Below are positions 1 to 8,347 of a DNA stretch of 23,821 nt, one piece after another. Each line of letters starts with the position of its first letter. Position 1 is the first letter of the stretch. Source of the DNA: CAYHOI01 sp964358175 (GTDB taxonomy: Bacteria > Margulisbacteria > Riflemargulisbacteria > GWF2-35-9); contig CAYHOI010000019.1 of the NCBI GenBank assembly GCA_964358175.1, positions 1 to 23,821 of the forward strand. The letters run 5' to 3'. A program made the position numbers and the translations under genes. The notes below the pieces were generated by a model. That model was not told the DNA's origin. It worked only from the letters and a program-made list of their open reading frames with translations, and did no database searches.

Positions 1-1
1 T

Positions 2-622
2 CTGCTCTTTTTCTCCACGTACGTATCCGGCTGGTCGATCAAATCCGCCTCGGCACTCCCCCCCCCATATTTCAAACTCCACCCCATCGCGCTGATCTGG
101 GGCATCTGCTTCCTATGGCTCGGAATCATCAGTCTCTTCTACCAGACAGGACAATCCTTTTTTGGCATCACCGTATTGGCCAATATTCCCACGGATATTT
201 TCAATCCATACTGGCCCATGATAAACATTGCGATATTGGCCTTGCTCGCAGGACTTATCGAAGAAACAGTTTACAGACTCATGCTAACCCCTTTGCTCGA
301 CAAAGTCCTAAAAAATTACTGGGTATCGGCTCTCTTCACCTCTGGCATCTGGGCACTCTTGCACACCCAATATGCGGTATTTCCTGTCTATTTCAGAGTA
401 GTCGAGCTCCTTCCACTGGGACTGATCTTTTCCTGGATTTTCTATTACTATGGATGGTGGCCCTGTGTTCTCACCCATTTCTTAATTGACCTCTATTTAA
501 TGGGAGCTCCCCTTCTTCCTCGGCTCAATGTTCAAGACTGGTGTACTTTCTGGGGCATTCAGGTTCTCTTGTGCTTGCTCCTCTACCGATTTCACAAAAA
601 GGCGAACAAATGGCTACCCTAG
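2..622 (+). CDS. CPBP-family intramembrane metalloprotease (5' end cut off)
   Basis: The frame is open from base 2, so the true start lies upstream of the window. The visible 206 residues are strongly hydrophobic with several membrane segments. The three CPBP (CAAX-protease/bacteriocin-processing) motifs are present in order: the EExxxR glutamate pair at bases 260-277 (EETVYR), a histidine in SGIWALLHTQY, and a histidine in the late helix VLTHFLID. Members of this family are membrane-embedded proteases that process prenylated proteins or often act in bacteriocin maturation and self-immunity. The stop overlaps the next start by 13 bases, so it is co-transcribed with the exporter locus. I infer a role in processing of, or immunity to, the peptide exported by this locus. 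The family call is firm; the specific role is not. Confidence 0.8.
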   Translation: MLFFSTYVSGWSIKSASALPPPYFKLHPIALIWGICFLWLGIISLFYQTGQSFFGITVLANIPTDIFNPYWPMINIAILALLAGLIEETVYRLMLTPLLDKVLKNYWVSALFTSGIWALLHTQYAVFPVYFRVVELLPLGLIFSWIFYYYGWWPCVLTHFLIDLYLMGAPLLPRLNVQDWCTFWGIQVLLCLLLYRFHKKANKWLP

Positions 623-1128
623 ACTCCCTATTTTGCCCTTGCCTCACACCCGTTCAGCAAGAAAATTTTGAGCTGCTTTTCGAGGATCTATCCGCTTCAC
701 AGCACTCAGCCTACCCATCCTCCTTCTTCCAGCTGGATCCCCTTCGCAAATATGAACTCTACGACCGCAGAATCCTTTTTCAATGGCTAGAGAAGAATGG
801 ATATCGAACCGAATTCCAAATTGGAGCAGGAACCCCTTTGGGGTGGGCTCGAATCATTGAATCCCCAGCACAACCCAATGTCCTGAAATTGAATTTATTT
901 TTCGCTACCTCCAGAAATGCAAATTTAGGATGGGAACTGCTCCAGAAAGATATTATCGACAACAACAAAATCTTTAAAATATCTGTAGAATGCTTGGAAT
1001 CTGACCAGATTTTGCTCAACTCTCTTTTAAGTCTCGACTTTAGCAAGGAAGGCGAACTTCACCAGTATCACTACATGAATGGACTGTATGACCCACTCGT
1101 TTTTCTTGCGAGGTTTTACCATGAATAG
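610..1128 (+). CDS. Degenerate GNAT-like protein, first member of GNAT pair 1
   Basis: This 172-residue protein has no clear full-length family match by eye. Its C-terminal half follows the GNAT (Gcn5-related acetyltransferase) pattern: a strand LKLNLFF, a helix, a strand FKISVECLESD, then LLSLDFSKEGELHQYHYMNG, which resembles the usual 'GF..eG..r.....nG.y.D' ending. The R/QxxGxG/A acetyl-CoA loop is not recognisable, so it may be inactive or a structural partner. ATG 610 is chosen because the upstream ATG at 541 lies deep inside the protease gene; a weak AAGGCG precedes 610. It overlaps the next GNAT gene by 8 bases. It resembles the 8348-8836 protein (LKLNLF versus IKLNLF at the same place), suggesting a duplicated module. 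Confidence 0.6.
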   Translation: MATLDSLFCPCLTPVQQENFELLFEDLSASQHSAYPSSFFQLDPLRKYELYDRRILFQWLEKNGYRTEFQIGAGTPLGWARIIESPAQPNVLKLNLFFATSRNANLGWELLQKDIIDNNKIFKISVECLESDQILLNSLLSLDFSKEGELHQYHYMNGLYDPLVFLARFYHE

Positions 1129-1711
1129 GATTTCTCTTATGCGTATCATTCCTGGCGACGAATCTTTGCTCACCCAGTGCTTTCAAAGTCTTGAGCTTCA
1201 AAACGCCATGATGGGTTCATACCCTGAGGCTCTCATGCAAACAGTTCAGCGCGCAAACTTACTCACCCACCTTTGGCAAGAATCTTTGGGAGAAACAAAG
1301 CTGTTTTGGATCTTCACTCCTGTGGCCTCAGCAATTGTAGGGGTTGTCTATTTTACAAACATAAACCTTATTGACCGTAGAGCCCACTGCAGTGCATACA
1401 TTTTCCCCGAATTTCAAAACCGTTCTTTCGGAATTTCCTCTGTATACCAAGCTTGTCTCCACGGATTTGGAACTCTAAATCTCCGCACCCTCTACTTCGC
1501 GTCCCATTCAAACAATGAACGTATGACAAGGATCTATCAACGGCTGGCTTTTTTCAAACACAATGCCACGCTTCGGAACGAGTACTGGCGAGAGGGTCAG
1601 TGGCAACATGTCCACATTTACTCATTAGACTCCGAAGACTATCTTCGCTATCAAAAAGATTACAGTTCTATCCTTACGAGGGAGAAAAATGAAATACTTA
1701 CTCCTTGTTAA
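1121..1711 (+). CDS. RimJ/RimL-like GNAT acetyltransferase, second member of GNAT pair 1
   Basis: The 196-residue product has the layout of RimL-type N-acetyltransferases, which move an acetyl (or acyl) group from a CoA thioester to an amine. Visible pieces are a central strand AIVGVVYFTNIN, the CoA-loop/helix region FQNRSFGISSVYQACLHGF, the strand LRTLYFASHSNNERMTRIYQRLAF, and the ending LRNEYWREGQWQHVHIYSL. The CoA loop is a variant of the usual RxxGxG/A. ATG 1121 is chosen because it sits 8 bases inside the preceding gene after GCGAGG; the 1079 ATG would add residues unlike a GNAT start. The substrate is unknown; in this context the small peptide or its leader is a candidate, or acetylation could give self-protection. 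Confidence 0.7.
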   Translation: MNRISLMRIIPGDESLLTQCFQSLELQNAMMGSYPEALMQTVQRANLLTHLWQESLGETKLFWIFTPVASAIVGVVYFTNINLIDRRAHCSAYIFPEFQNRSFGISSVYQACLHGFGTLNLRTLYFASHSNNERMTRIYQRLAFFKHNATLRNEYWREGQWQHVHIYSLDSEDYLRYQKDYSSILTREKNEILTPC

Positions 1712-2189
1712 TCTTCTATTGATTTGGATTCAAGCTCTTGCCTCATCGCTTACGTTCGTCCATCAACCGACAGCGATCATCACCGTAATTCTTCTGGTTG
1801 TCGGCGGACTTCATACGCTAAGGTGGCTGGTCTTTTGCGTATCTGTTTCTTTGATACTGGCTTTCTTTCTTAATAAATACAAAACCCTTCACTGGTCGGA
1901 CATCTTTGACAAACTGGCATGGATTTTCATCCCCCTTTTTATCCTGAAAGGGGTCATTCTCGTCATCACAACGCTACTCAATCTTGAGGCCATCACCTTT
2001 TCTTTAGCTCCTTTCCTGTCCAATTCACCAGCCTTTATTCAGTCAATTTTTGAGAGACTTGACTTATTCCTACTCCTCTCAACATTAAACCTTTATCAAA
2101 TCTGCAAACAAGTTAACGCAAAAATTGCAGATATTGGACTAGTGTTATTTGCTTGGCTCCTAGCCTATTTGGGATGTTTTCTATGGTAA
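1689..2189 (+). CDS. Small polytopic membrane protein, unknown function
   Basis: This protein has 166 residues and about four to five hydrophobic segments (roughly residues 1-20, 26-60, 72-97 and 145-166). It starts with a typical KYLLLVNLLLIW membrane stretch, and GAGGGAGAAAA gives a good ribosome-binding site. It overlaps the preceding GNAT gene by 23 bases and the TolC-like gene by 7, so it belongs to the same transcript. I recognise no family. Its place between GNAT and exporter genes would suit an immunity protein or a transport accessory, but nothing in the sequence decides between them. Confidence 0.65.
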   Translation: MKYLLLVNLLLIWIQALASSLTFVHQPTAIITVILLVVGGLHTLRWLVFCVSVSLILAFFLNKYKTLHWSDIFDKLAWIFIPLFILKGVILVITTLLNLEAITFSLAPFLSNSPAFIQSIFERLDLFLLLSTLNLYQICKQVNAKIADIGLVLFAWLLAYLGCFLW

Positions 2190-3460
2190 TCCGATCTTAT
2201 GGCCTATTTTGTCTGCTCCTGGCAGGTTTATGCTCAGCGGGGTGGCTTCAAGAGAAGTCAAGAACATGGCCATCCGTCTGCTCCGCAAAATATGCTCTGT
2301 CTCAATCTCAAGCAGCCTATGACGATGCCGTGTCAGCATTTTACCCCAATCTTTCTGCAAGCGCAGGCCTTCACCGAACCCTGGACATGTCCTCGCAGAC
2401 AATCTCTCCAGACTATTACGTCGCCAATGCAAGTATCGAACTCAATATCAACTTGCTGACAAATGGTTTATCCAACTTCTATCGTGTTTTTCAAAAAGGA
2501 TTGGCTCGCGACCAAGCAGAACTGCGCTATCGACAAGTTTTTCAGCAAACCCAGGTACAACTACTTTCACTCATGTCCTCTTTTGAGTCCAAACAGAAAT
2601 GGACACACTTATACCAGGAGCAGTCCGATTTGTATAAACAGGTACTCTCCAATACAGAGCATGCCTATACCAGAGGCGAATTCAGCGACTTGTTTGTCTC
2701 AAATGCCAGACTACAGTTTCAATCCAGCTTAATCACACTTGAAGAGTCTGCAATGCAATTGCTTGCCCAGAAAACACTTTTGGACTCCTTGGAAATTACA
2801 CCAGATATTGAATCAGACAATTGTACTGACAGGCTTCTCCAAGTGATCAGCCAGAATATCGAAAGACTCCCGACCATGCTCTCAGCGAATTTTGACATCA
2901 CGTTCCAGCAACTTGAAGAAAAGCGACAATATTGGATCGATCTTGAGTCCCAATCAATAGGTCATCCCTCCCTCAAATTTTATGCACAGCGATCTTATGG
3001 GCGATCCGATGAAAACAGCACTCATCTTCTCGAAGACCCTCTTCAAGCTCAAAGTAATGTACTCGGATTCCTCGTGAGTTGGCCACTATTTAGCCCCAAC
3101 TCCTTCCCCCAAAGTAAAGCGGCTGAAATGTCCTACAAGAAGTCTCAATCCGACAAAGACTTCGCCCTATCGAATGCACGCAATACCCTAAGCACCAGCT
3201 ATCAACAAATTCGCTTTTACCTTTCTCAATACCAACGATCCTCGAAAGCACTAGGTATTGCGGAGCATAATCTACACCAAATAGGCGATCTGTATAAAAG
3301 AAATCTCATCTCTTACCTTGAGCTACAAAACTATTTTCAAAGTTGTTCTGATGTCCGAACCAGAGCCATGCAGTACAGAGATCAATGCGTCACGGGCTGG
3401 CTCGAACTAAGTAAAGCATTTGATATCCCCCTAGAAGAGGAGGCTTCCCCTCATGAATAA
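2183..3460 (+). CDS. TolC-like outer-membrane efflux protein
   Basis: The product (425 residues from this start) is the outer-membrane channel of a tripartite exporter. It opens with a signal peptide (MVIRSYGLFCLLLAGLCSA), then two long alpha-helical repeats with the TolC look: SAKYALSQSQAAYDDAVSAF followed by YPNLSASAGL, and later YPNL-like and helical elements such as FLSQYQRSSKALGIAEHNL and LISYLELQNYF. ATG 2183 is chosen because GGGA lies 8 bases upstream and it begins the signal peptide directly; ATG 2174 in the same frame is possible. The chain is a little short for a TolC. It overlaps the adaptor gene by 8 bases, which fits a fixed stoichiometry with the adaptor and the MacB-like permease. 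Confidence 0.85.
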   Translation: MVIRSYGLFCLLLAGLCSAGWLQEKSRTWPSVCSAKYALSQSQAAYDDAVSAFYPNLSASAGLHRTLDMSSQTISPDYYVANASIELNINLLTNGLSNFYRVFQKGLARDQAELRYRQVFQQTQVQLLSLMSSFESKQKWTHLYQEQSDLYKQVLSNTEHAYTRGEFSDLFVSNARLQFQSSLITLEESAMQLLAQKTLLDSLEITPDIESDNCTDRLLQVISQNIERLPTMLSANFDITFQQLEEKRQYWIDLESQSIGHPSLKFYAQRSYGRSDENSTHLLEDPLQAQSNVLGFLVSWPLFSPNSFPQSKAAEMSYKKSQSDKDFALSNARNTLSTSYQQIRFYLSQYQRSSKALGIAEHNLHQIGDLYKRNLISYLELQNYFQSCSDVRTRAMQYRDQCVTGWLELSKAFDIPLEEEASPHE

Positions 3461-4643
3461 AAGATATTGGCTTATCTGTGGACTATTCGTACTCCTATTT
3501 GTTGCATTGAACCTCGCCAAGTCTCATCAAGATAAAATCCCCAGGGTACAAGCCACTCAGCTAACTTTTGCACCCCTCACCAAGACCATTTGCCTCACTG
3601 GAACTGTCGAATACCAGAGCATTATAAGGCTTACGGCTCCTGTCCCCTCAAAGATTTCAAAGCTTTTGGTAAAGGCAAATGATTCTGTCAGTGTAAATCA
3701 ACCGCTCCTTATTCTCAGCTCAGAAACCCTGGAACAAGAAATCAACGATTTAAAACAGCAACTTGACCTTGCCGAGGCAAACTACAGGCAAGCTTTTGAT
3801 CGACTAAGTCTGGATCATCGTAAAAAATTTATCCAATATGAGAAGCTGAGAGCTGCCTGGCAAGACAGCCAGGAACTTCAGAAATCAGGAGCCATTTCAC
3901 AAAAGGAATTAAACCAAATCCAAATTGAATTCAAACAAACAGAGCTAGACTATGATTATATCAAAACGCAATTGACAAACTTTAAAACAAAATCCTCAGA
4001 GGCCATGAAAGAACAGGGTTTGCGAAGAACGCTCACCGAGAAGAAAGCCTTGAGAAAACATCTCACCGTTCTGGCTCCAGTTCGCGGAAAGATTATTGAA
4101 ATCGGTTCAGAAGAAACACACCTTGCAAAGGATCAAGAAATCCTTGAAATGATTGATCCTTCCAAGATGATCGTCAAAGCACAAGCCAATGAATATGAAG
4201 TTCCCTATCTTTCGGTGAATGAAGACGTCTTGTTAAAGTTTCCAAGTCTTCCTGATATCCTCACAAGCAGCTCTATCTTAGAAATATCTCGCGTCCCATT
4301 ACTTGAAGGAGCTTCAAGTGTATACCCCGTGAGCGTCGCCATGCCTTCCAAAGTAATAAATGACTCCATTTTTTCAGGGATCCTTGTTGAAATATGGGCC
4401 TCTTACAAAAGTAGCGGAGCAACCTGGTCTCTACCTGTCAGTGCCGTCGCGAAGAATACAAAAGGCGATTATATTGTTTACGGAATTGATGAACACAAGA
4501 GACTTCATACCGTTCAAGTCCTCCTAGGATTGCACTCGCTGGATCGGGTACAAATCCGAAATAGAGAGAGCCTCAAGACCTATGCTCACTTTGTCAATGA
4601 TGCCAATCAACTCCTTGCGGATGGACAAAAGGTTCGATTCTAA
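3453..4643 (+). CDS. Periplasmic adaptor (MacA/HlyD-type membrane fusion protein)
   Basis: This 396-residue protein should link the inner-membrane permease to the TolC-like channel. An N-terminal membrane anchor (about residues 5-22) is followed by the first lipoyl half (APVPSKISKLLVKANDSVSVNQPLL). A long helical hairpin spans about residues 90-200, with the MacA-like loop SGAISQKELNQ. The second lipoyl half (LTVLAPVRGKIIEIG) and beta-barrel regions come next. AGAGGAGG lies 9 bases before ATG 3453. The TAA stop shares one base with the next ATG (TAATG), so translation is coupled to the permease. MacA-type adaptors work with MacB ATPase/permeases and TolC to export peptides, enterotoxins or macrolides. 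Confidence 0.88.
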   Translation: MNKRYWLICGLFVLLFVALNLAKSHQDKIPRVQATQLTFAPLTKTICLTGTVEYQSIIRLTAPVPSKISKLLVKANDSVSVNQPLLILSSETLEQEINDLKQQLDLAEANYRQAFDRLSLDHRKKFIQYEKLRAAWQDSQELQKSGAISQKELNQIQIEFKQTELDYDYIKTQLTNFKTKSSEAMKEQGLRRTLTEKKALRKHLTVLAPVRGKIIEIGSEETHLAKDQEILEMIDPSKMIVKAQANEYEVPYLSVNEDVLLKFPSLPDILTSSSILEISRVPLLEGASSVYPVSVAMPSKVINDSIFSGILVEIWASYKSSGATWSLPVSAVAKNTKGDYIVYGIDEHKRLHTVQVLLGLHSLDRVQIRNRESLKTYAHFVNDANQLLADGQKVRF

Positions 4644-5866
4644 TGAATAGTCTGTCTCTCATTGAGGAAGCTGGTCAGAACCTACGAAGCAACTGGTTGC
4701 GAAGCCTATTATCCGTTATAGGCATTATCATCGGAACACTCACTATTTTTCTCATTTTGGCCCTTACGTTCACAACGAAACTCACCCTGAACCGACAATT
4801 CGAATCGATGGGCAGTCATGTGTTATTCGTGATGCAAGACTACGCCTCTCTGGCCAAAAATCAACATTTGGCATTCCTGTCCGAGCTCGATATTGGATTG
4901 TTAGAGAGAGAGCTTCACGGCATTAAATCCCTCTGCTTAAACGAATCTAATGACATAAGTTATCCTTTCGAAGATGGAATGGTTGGGAAAGTGAACCTGG
5001 TAGGAACCCAGCCAGACTATCGCCCTATTCAACACGTTCTCCTTACAAAAGGTCGATTCATCAGTGATTTGGACATCGAATCTCGGGATCGTGTTTGTGT
5101 CGTCAATCAAGCACTGTTCAAGAAGCTAACACAATCGCATCCACTTCAGCTCGGAGATACGCTCTGGCTAGATCATCAGACCTATCGTCTCGTGGGGATT
5201 GTTGGTCAGGAAAATCAAAATATCTTTTCAGGAATGGGCAACTCCTACAAGGCATACATCCCCTATAGCGTATACCAGACGATCTACAATCCAGCACGCA
5301 AAATTCATTCTTTTTATGTACAACTCCATCTCTTACAAAATCCAATTGCCTTCAAGACCCTCCTTCAGAATTACATAAAACGGTCACTCCCACAAAGTTC
5401 CTATACTGTTTTGGCCTACGATGAAGTTGCCAAAGGTATGAACAAGCTGGGGCTTATATTCTCGGTTATTTTTGGCGGTCTTGCGGCTCTTTCTCTTTTT
5501 ATTGGAGGGATAGGGGTCATGAACATTATGCTGGTCACGGTTGTTGAAAGATACCCTGAAATCGGACTTCGCAAAGCAATCGGTGCGAAAGAGTCTGACA
5601 TCCTGTGCTTATTTTTATTCGAAACCATCGTGATCTGTCTGGTCGGAGGACTTCTTGGATCCGCAATTGGAGGCATTGTCTTGGGCACCATTCACCTCAT
5701 CCTCTGGATCAGAACACATGAAGCACTCCATATCGTTTGGGTAACACCTCTTTTCATCGGACTTATCGTAAACACGCTCATGGCCATACTTTTCGGACTC
5801 TATCCTGCGATCAAAGCTTCAAAGCTGAACCCTGTCGAAGCTCTACGAAAAGGAGCAAATTCATGA
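4643..5866 (+). CDS. MacB-like ABC transporter permease (FtsX family)
   Basis: The 407-residue permease has the MacB/FtsX plan. One N-terminal membrane helix (residues ~17-42, with SVIGIIIGTLTIFLILAL) is followed by a large periplasmic domain of about 210 residues and then three C-terminal helices. The conserved coupling sequence ERYPEIGLRKAIGA starts at residue 302. Unlike E. coli MacB it carries no ATPase domain; that is encoded by the next gene. The stop overlaps the ATPase start (ATGA). Proteins of this type use ATP-driven motion to push periplasmic substrates into TolC rather than moving them across the inner membrane. Confidence 0.88.
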   Translation: MNSLSLIEEAGQNLRSNWLRSLLSVIGIIIGTLTIFLILALTFTTKLTLNRQFESMGSHVLFVMQDYASLAKNQHLAFLSELDIGLLERELHGIKSLCLNESNDISYPFEDGMVGKVNLVGTQPDYRPIQHVLLTKGRFISDLDIESRDRVCVVNQALFKKLTQSHPLQLGDTLWLDHQTYRLVGIVGQENQNIFSGMGNSYKAYIPYSVYQTIYNPARKIHSFYVQLHLLQNPIAFKTLLQNYIKRSLPQSSYTVLAYDEVAKGMNKLGLIFSVIFGGLAALSLFIGGIGVMNIMLVTVVERYPEIGLRKAIGAKESDILCLFLFETIVICLVGGLLGSAIGGIVLGTIHLILWIRTHEALHIVWVTPLFIGLIVNTLMAILFGLYPAIKASKLNPVEALRKGANS

Positions 5867-6528
5867 TAACGCTAAAGAATCTTTCAAAAGTCTACGAAGC
5901 AACAATCCCTTCAGTAACGGCCCTTCAGGAAATGACCTTAGAGATAAAGACCGGAGAATTTGTTAGCATTGTAGGTCACTCTGGATCCGGCAAAAGCACC
6001 TTACTCTATATCTTGGGGTTGCTTGATGAAGCAACCTCTGGAGAATATTGGCTGGATGACCTGAAAACTTCTCAGCTCTCGGCAAATCAAAAAGCTACAT
6101 TTAGGAGCAGAAAAATCGGGTTTATTTTTCAGTCTTTTCACCTCGTTTCACGCTACAGCGTATCAAGGAATGTAGCACTCCCAAGACGATATTCCGATAT
6201 TTCAACCTCGTTTGACATGAAAGACTATTTGAGTCAGTTCGGAATAGCCGACAAAATCAACGTACTCCCATCTCAATTATCAGGAGGACAACAACAACGA
6301 GTTGCCATTGCCAGGGCGTTAATAAACAACCCCGAGATTATTCTTGCAGACGAACCTACAGGCAACTTGGACTCACAAACCTCGCTAGAAATAATGAACA
6401 TCCTTTGCGATCTGCATAAAAAAGGGAAAACAATCCTCCTCGTCACCCACAACACCGAGCTTACACACTTTTCACAACGACTGATAAAAATTAAAGATGG
6501 GAGGCTCGATGATGACAGGAGGCTCTAA
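5863..6528 (+). CDS. ABC transporter ATPase, LolD/MacB type
   Basis: This 221-residue ATPase powers the preceding permease. It shows Walker A GHSGSGKST (38-46), a Q-loop in FIFQSF (~87-92), signature LSGGQQQR (139-146), Walker B IILADEP with the D-loop GNLD (159-170), and the switch histidine in LLVTHN (~196). The DEPTGNLD form is typical of the LolD/MacB/FtsE group. ATG 5863 overlaps the permease stop by 4 bases, and AAAGGAG lies just upstream. A longer reading frame opening at 5737 is only the permease 3' end read in another frame. The 3' end overlaps the next exporter gene. Confidence 0.92.
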   Translation: MITLKNLSKVYEATIPSVTALQEMTLEIKTGEFVSIVGHSGSGKSTLLYILGLLDEATSGEYWLDDLKTSQLSANQKATFRSRKIGFIFQSFHLVSRYSVSRNVALPRRYSDISTSFDMKDYLSQFGIADKINVLPSQLSGGQQQRVAIARALINNPEIILADEPTGNLDSQTSLEIMNILCDLHKKGKTILLVTHNTELTHFSQRLIKIKDGRLDDDRRL

Positions 6529-8152
6529 GCTACTATTTTCGCTCATCAGAAAAAACTGGAGCACCCAACTTCTTCTCTTTGTAATGGCGGGCTTATCCTT
6601 GGCATTGGCTTTCCCTGCCCCATTTCTAATACGTTTCCTTCTGGACGAAGGCCTCACGTTTCTCTCCCGAGACAAGATACATCTCGCATTTGTTGCAATT
6701 CTGCTCTGCGCATTTCTCACAAGTGGCCTTTCATACCTTGAGAACAAGCTGTTCGTGGACTATTCTCAACGTTTCTACCAAGAATTTAAGGAGATGCTTT
6801 TGGCTCATTGGCTAACTATTTCTCCCATGAATTTTCATAAATATCATAGCGGCTACGTGGCAAACAGATTCATTCATGAGATTCAAGGCGTTATCAGTTT
6901 CTTTATACGACTATTCAATAAATTCATTATCGACATTCTGTCACTCTCTGTCAGTCTTCTCATCTTATTCTGGCTTTCCTGGAAACTAGCCTTAATCAGC
7001 CTTGTGGGTCTTCCCCTATTGTGGTTCTTGCTACAATATATGCAAATTCGAATCCAAAATGCCAATGAACTCGCCTATGAACAACAGGCACTCCTAGGAA
7101 AAAACTTACAAGATCTTTTACAGGGAATATGGGCCATCTTATCCATTCAAGCACAGAGCTGGGCTTTGACGAAATATCACTCGACTAATGACTCTGTCCG
7201 TCTACACCAAACAAGATTATCTCTACTGGAGAGCACCTTTACGCTGTTGGCTTCGCTTGTTGTTACAGTCATTCCCCTTGGTATTCTATGGATCGGATGC
7301 ATTCAGATCCAGGAGCACACGCTTACCCTCGGCACTCTCATTGCGTTCTATTCCCTACTCTTAACCTCTTATGGCCCCCTGCTTCGCCTTTCTTCTACAC
7401 AGCTAAATTGGCAAGAAGTGCGTGTTGCATGGAAGCGAACCCTTGAATTTTTAACTCTGCCCATTCATACTCCACAAACCAGCAACTCGCTCAGTGGACT
7501 CCATGTTCATGAAGCCTCTTTTTCATACCCCAATAGTCAAAAGCCCCTCTTTGAGAAGATTAACCTCTCGCTGTCTGCTCAGGGGCTGATGCTCCTTAAG
7601 GGCAGTAACGGTTGCGGGAAATCCACGCTTTTGAAATGTATCGCAGGGTTTTACCCACTCCTTTCTGGACACATCCAATGTGCACAGCCTTTAACATGGA
7701 TGCCTCAGGAAATCTGCATCTTTGAAGCAACTCTATCTGAAAATCTCTTGATGGGCAGGGATATGAAAGAGAAAGAATTGATCGATTTTTGCAAGCGTCA
7801 TTCTCTTTGGACCTGGATTAATGAACTCCCTGAAAAGCTAAATACCCTCGTAGGTGAAAATGGAAAATCCCTCTCCGGCGGACAACGTCGCAAGGTGGGA
7901 TTCCTACGTGCCCTTTTGGGTAGCCCACGTGTTTTACTTCTCGATGAACCGACCAATGACCTTGATTTAAAAAGTCGATTACTCCAAAAGGAAATCCTCA
8001 GAAAACTCAGAACCACCACGACAATCGTTATAGTTTCACACGATGAATTACTTAAGGATATTGCCACAACAACGCTGGATCTCTCACTCGATTCAGAATC
8101 AGTTTCTCTTCAGGAAACGGTCAACCCTAAGCGCACCGAGGAAAGGAGGTGA
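6512..8152 (+). CDS. ABC exporter, fused membrane and ATPase domains
   Basis: This is a half-size exporter of 546 residues: an N-terminal six-helix domain (about residues 10-300) joined to an ATPase domain. Visible motifs are Walker A GSNGCGKST (364-372), signature LSGGQRRK (454-461), Walker B VLLLDEPTNDLD (474-485) and switch SHD (509-511). There is no N-terminal C39 peptidase domain, so leader removal, if any, must come from elsewhere, for example the CPBP protease. Three in-frame ATGs exist (6497, 6509, 6512). I chose 6512 because GGGAGG is 7 bases upstream. It overlaps the ATPase gene by 17 bases. The small peptide gene starts 5 bases after its stop, the usual arrangement for a peptide exporter and its cargo. 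Confidence 0.85.
   Translation: MTGGSKLLFSLIRKNWSTQLLLFVMAGLSLALAFPAPFLIRFLLDEGLTFLSRDKIHLAFVAILLCAFLTSGLSYLENKLFVDYSQRFYQEFKEMLLAHWLTISPMNFHKYHSGYVANRFIHEIQGVISFFIRLFNKFIIDILSLSVSLLILFWLSWKLALISLVGLPLLWFLLQYMQIRIQNANELAYEQQALLGKNLQDLLQGIWAILSIQAQSWALTKYHSTNDSVRLHQTRLSLLESTFTLLASLVVTVIPLGILWIGCIQIQEHTLTLGTLIAFYSLLLTSYGPLLRLSSTQLNWQEVRVAWKRTLEFLTLPIHTPQTSNSLSGLHVHEASFSYPNSQKPLFEKINLSLSAQGLMLLKGSNGCGKSTLLKCIAGFYPLLSGHIQCAQPLTWMPQEICIFEATLSENLLMGRDMKEKELIDFCKRHSLWTWINELPEKLNTLVGENGKSLSGGQRRKVGFLRALLGSPRVLLLDEPTNDLDLKSRLLQKEILRKLRTTTTIVIVSHDELLKDIATTTLDLSLDSESVSLQETVNPKRTEERR
8142..8152 (+). promoter_or_regulatory. Very strong ribosome-binding site of the 33-residue peptide gene
   Basis: AAAGGAGGTGA is a near-complete complement of the 16S rRNA anti-Shine-Dalgarno end. 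It lies across the stop codon of the ABC exporter, with 8 bases between AGGAGG and ATG 8158. It is the strongest such site in the first 9.4 kb and supports real, high-level translation of the short peptide gene. Confidence 0.8.
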
Positions 8153-8157
8153 ACAAG

Positions 8158-8259
8158 ATGGAAGATATCGTCATTGAGAAGGTAGAATCCGCACCTTCCC
8201 TAACCAAGAGCACCATTACGCATGAAAAAAATGACATCAATACAACGTCCTATTGTTAA
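8158..8259 (+). CDS. 33-residue peptide, candidate exported/modified precursor
   Basis: This short gene is supported by its ribosome-binding site and its place directly after the ABC exporter. The product is acidic at the N-terminus (MEDIVIEKVE), contains SAPSLTKSTITHEK in the middle, and ends NTTSYC. It is rich in Ser and Thr and has a single cysteine, the last residue. It has no hydrophobic signal peptide and no GG cleavage site. A leader of roughly 13-15 residues and a Ser/Thr-rich core ending in TSYC would suit a RiPP (ribosomal, post-translationally modified peptide). A C-terminal TxxC or SxxC is also where aminovinyl-cysteine rings form in epidermin-like peptides. No modifying synthetase or cysteine decarboxylase is visible here. 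The gene call is fairly good; the RiPP reading is inference. Confidence 0.6.
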   Translation: MEDIVIEKVESAPSLTKSTITHEKNDINTTSYC

Positions 8260-8270
8260 GCGAACCCCGT

Positions 8271-8303
8271 AGAGCCATCACAAAAACTAACGGTGGTGGT
8301 TCT
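8271..8303 (+). promoter_or_regulatory. Hairpin between the peptide gene and GNAT pair 2
   Basis: AGAGCCATCAC (8271-8281) pairs with GTGGTGGTTCT (8293-8303) across an 11-base loop, allowing G-U pairs. AACC at 8263-8266 can add pairs with GGTT at 8307-8310. There is no long T-run after it, so it is more likely a partial terminator or an RNA-processing/stability hairpin than a full stop. It would let the peptide message be made or kept in excess of the downstream GNAT genes. Confidence 0.45.
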
Positions 8304-8347
8304 ATTGGTTTAAACAGGGCTCAAAATAAGAAACAGGGCAGGGAAAC

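Noticed and set aside
5737..5862. Longer N-terminus for the LolD/MacB-like ATPase
   Set aside because: The extension is the permease 3' end read in another frame; ATG 5863 has the overlap and ribosome-binding site expected.
8222..8272. Second mini-frame MKKMTSIQRPIVKRTP overlapping the 33-residue peptide
   Set aside because: It has no ribosome-binding site and overlaps the better-supported peptide gene in another frame.
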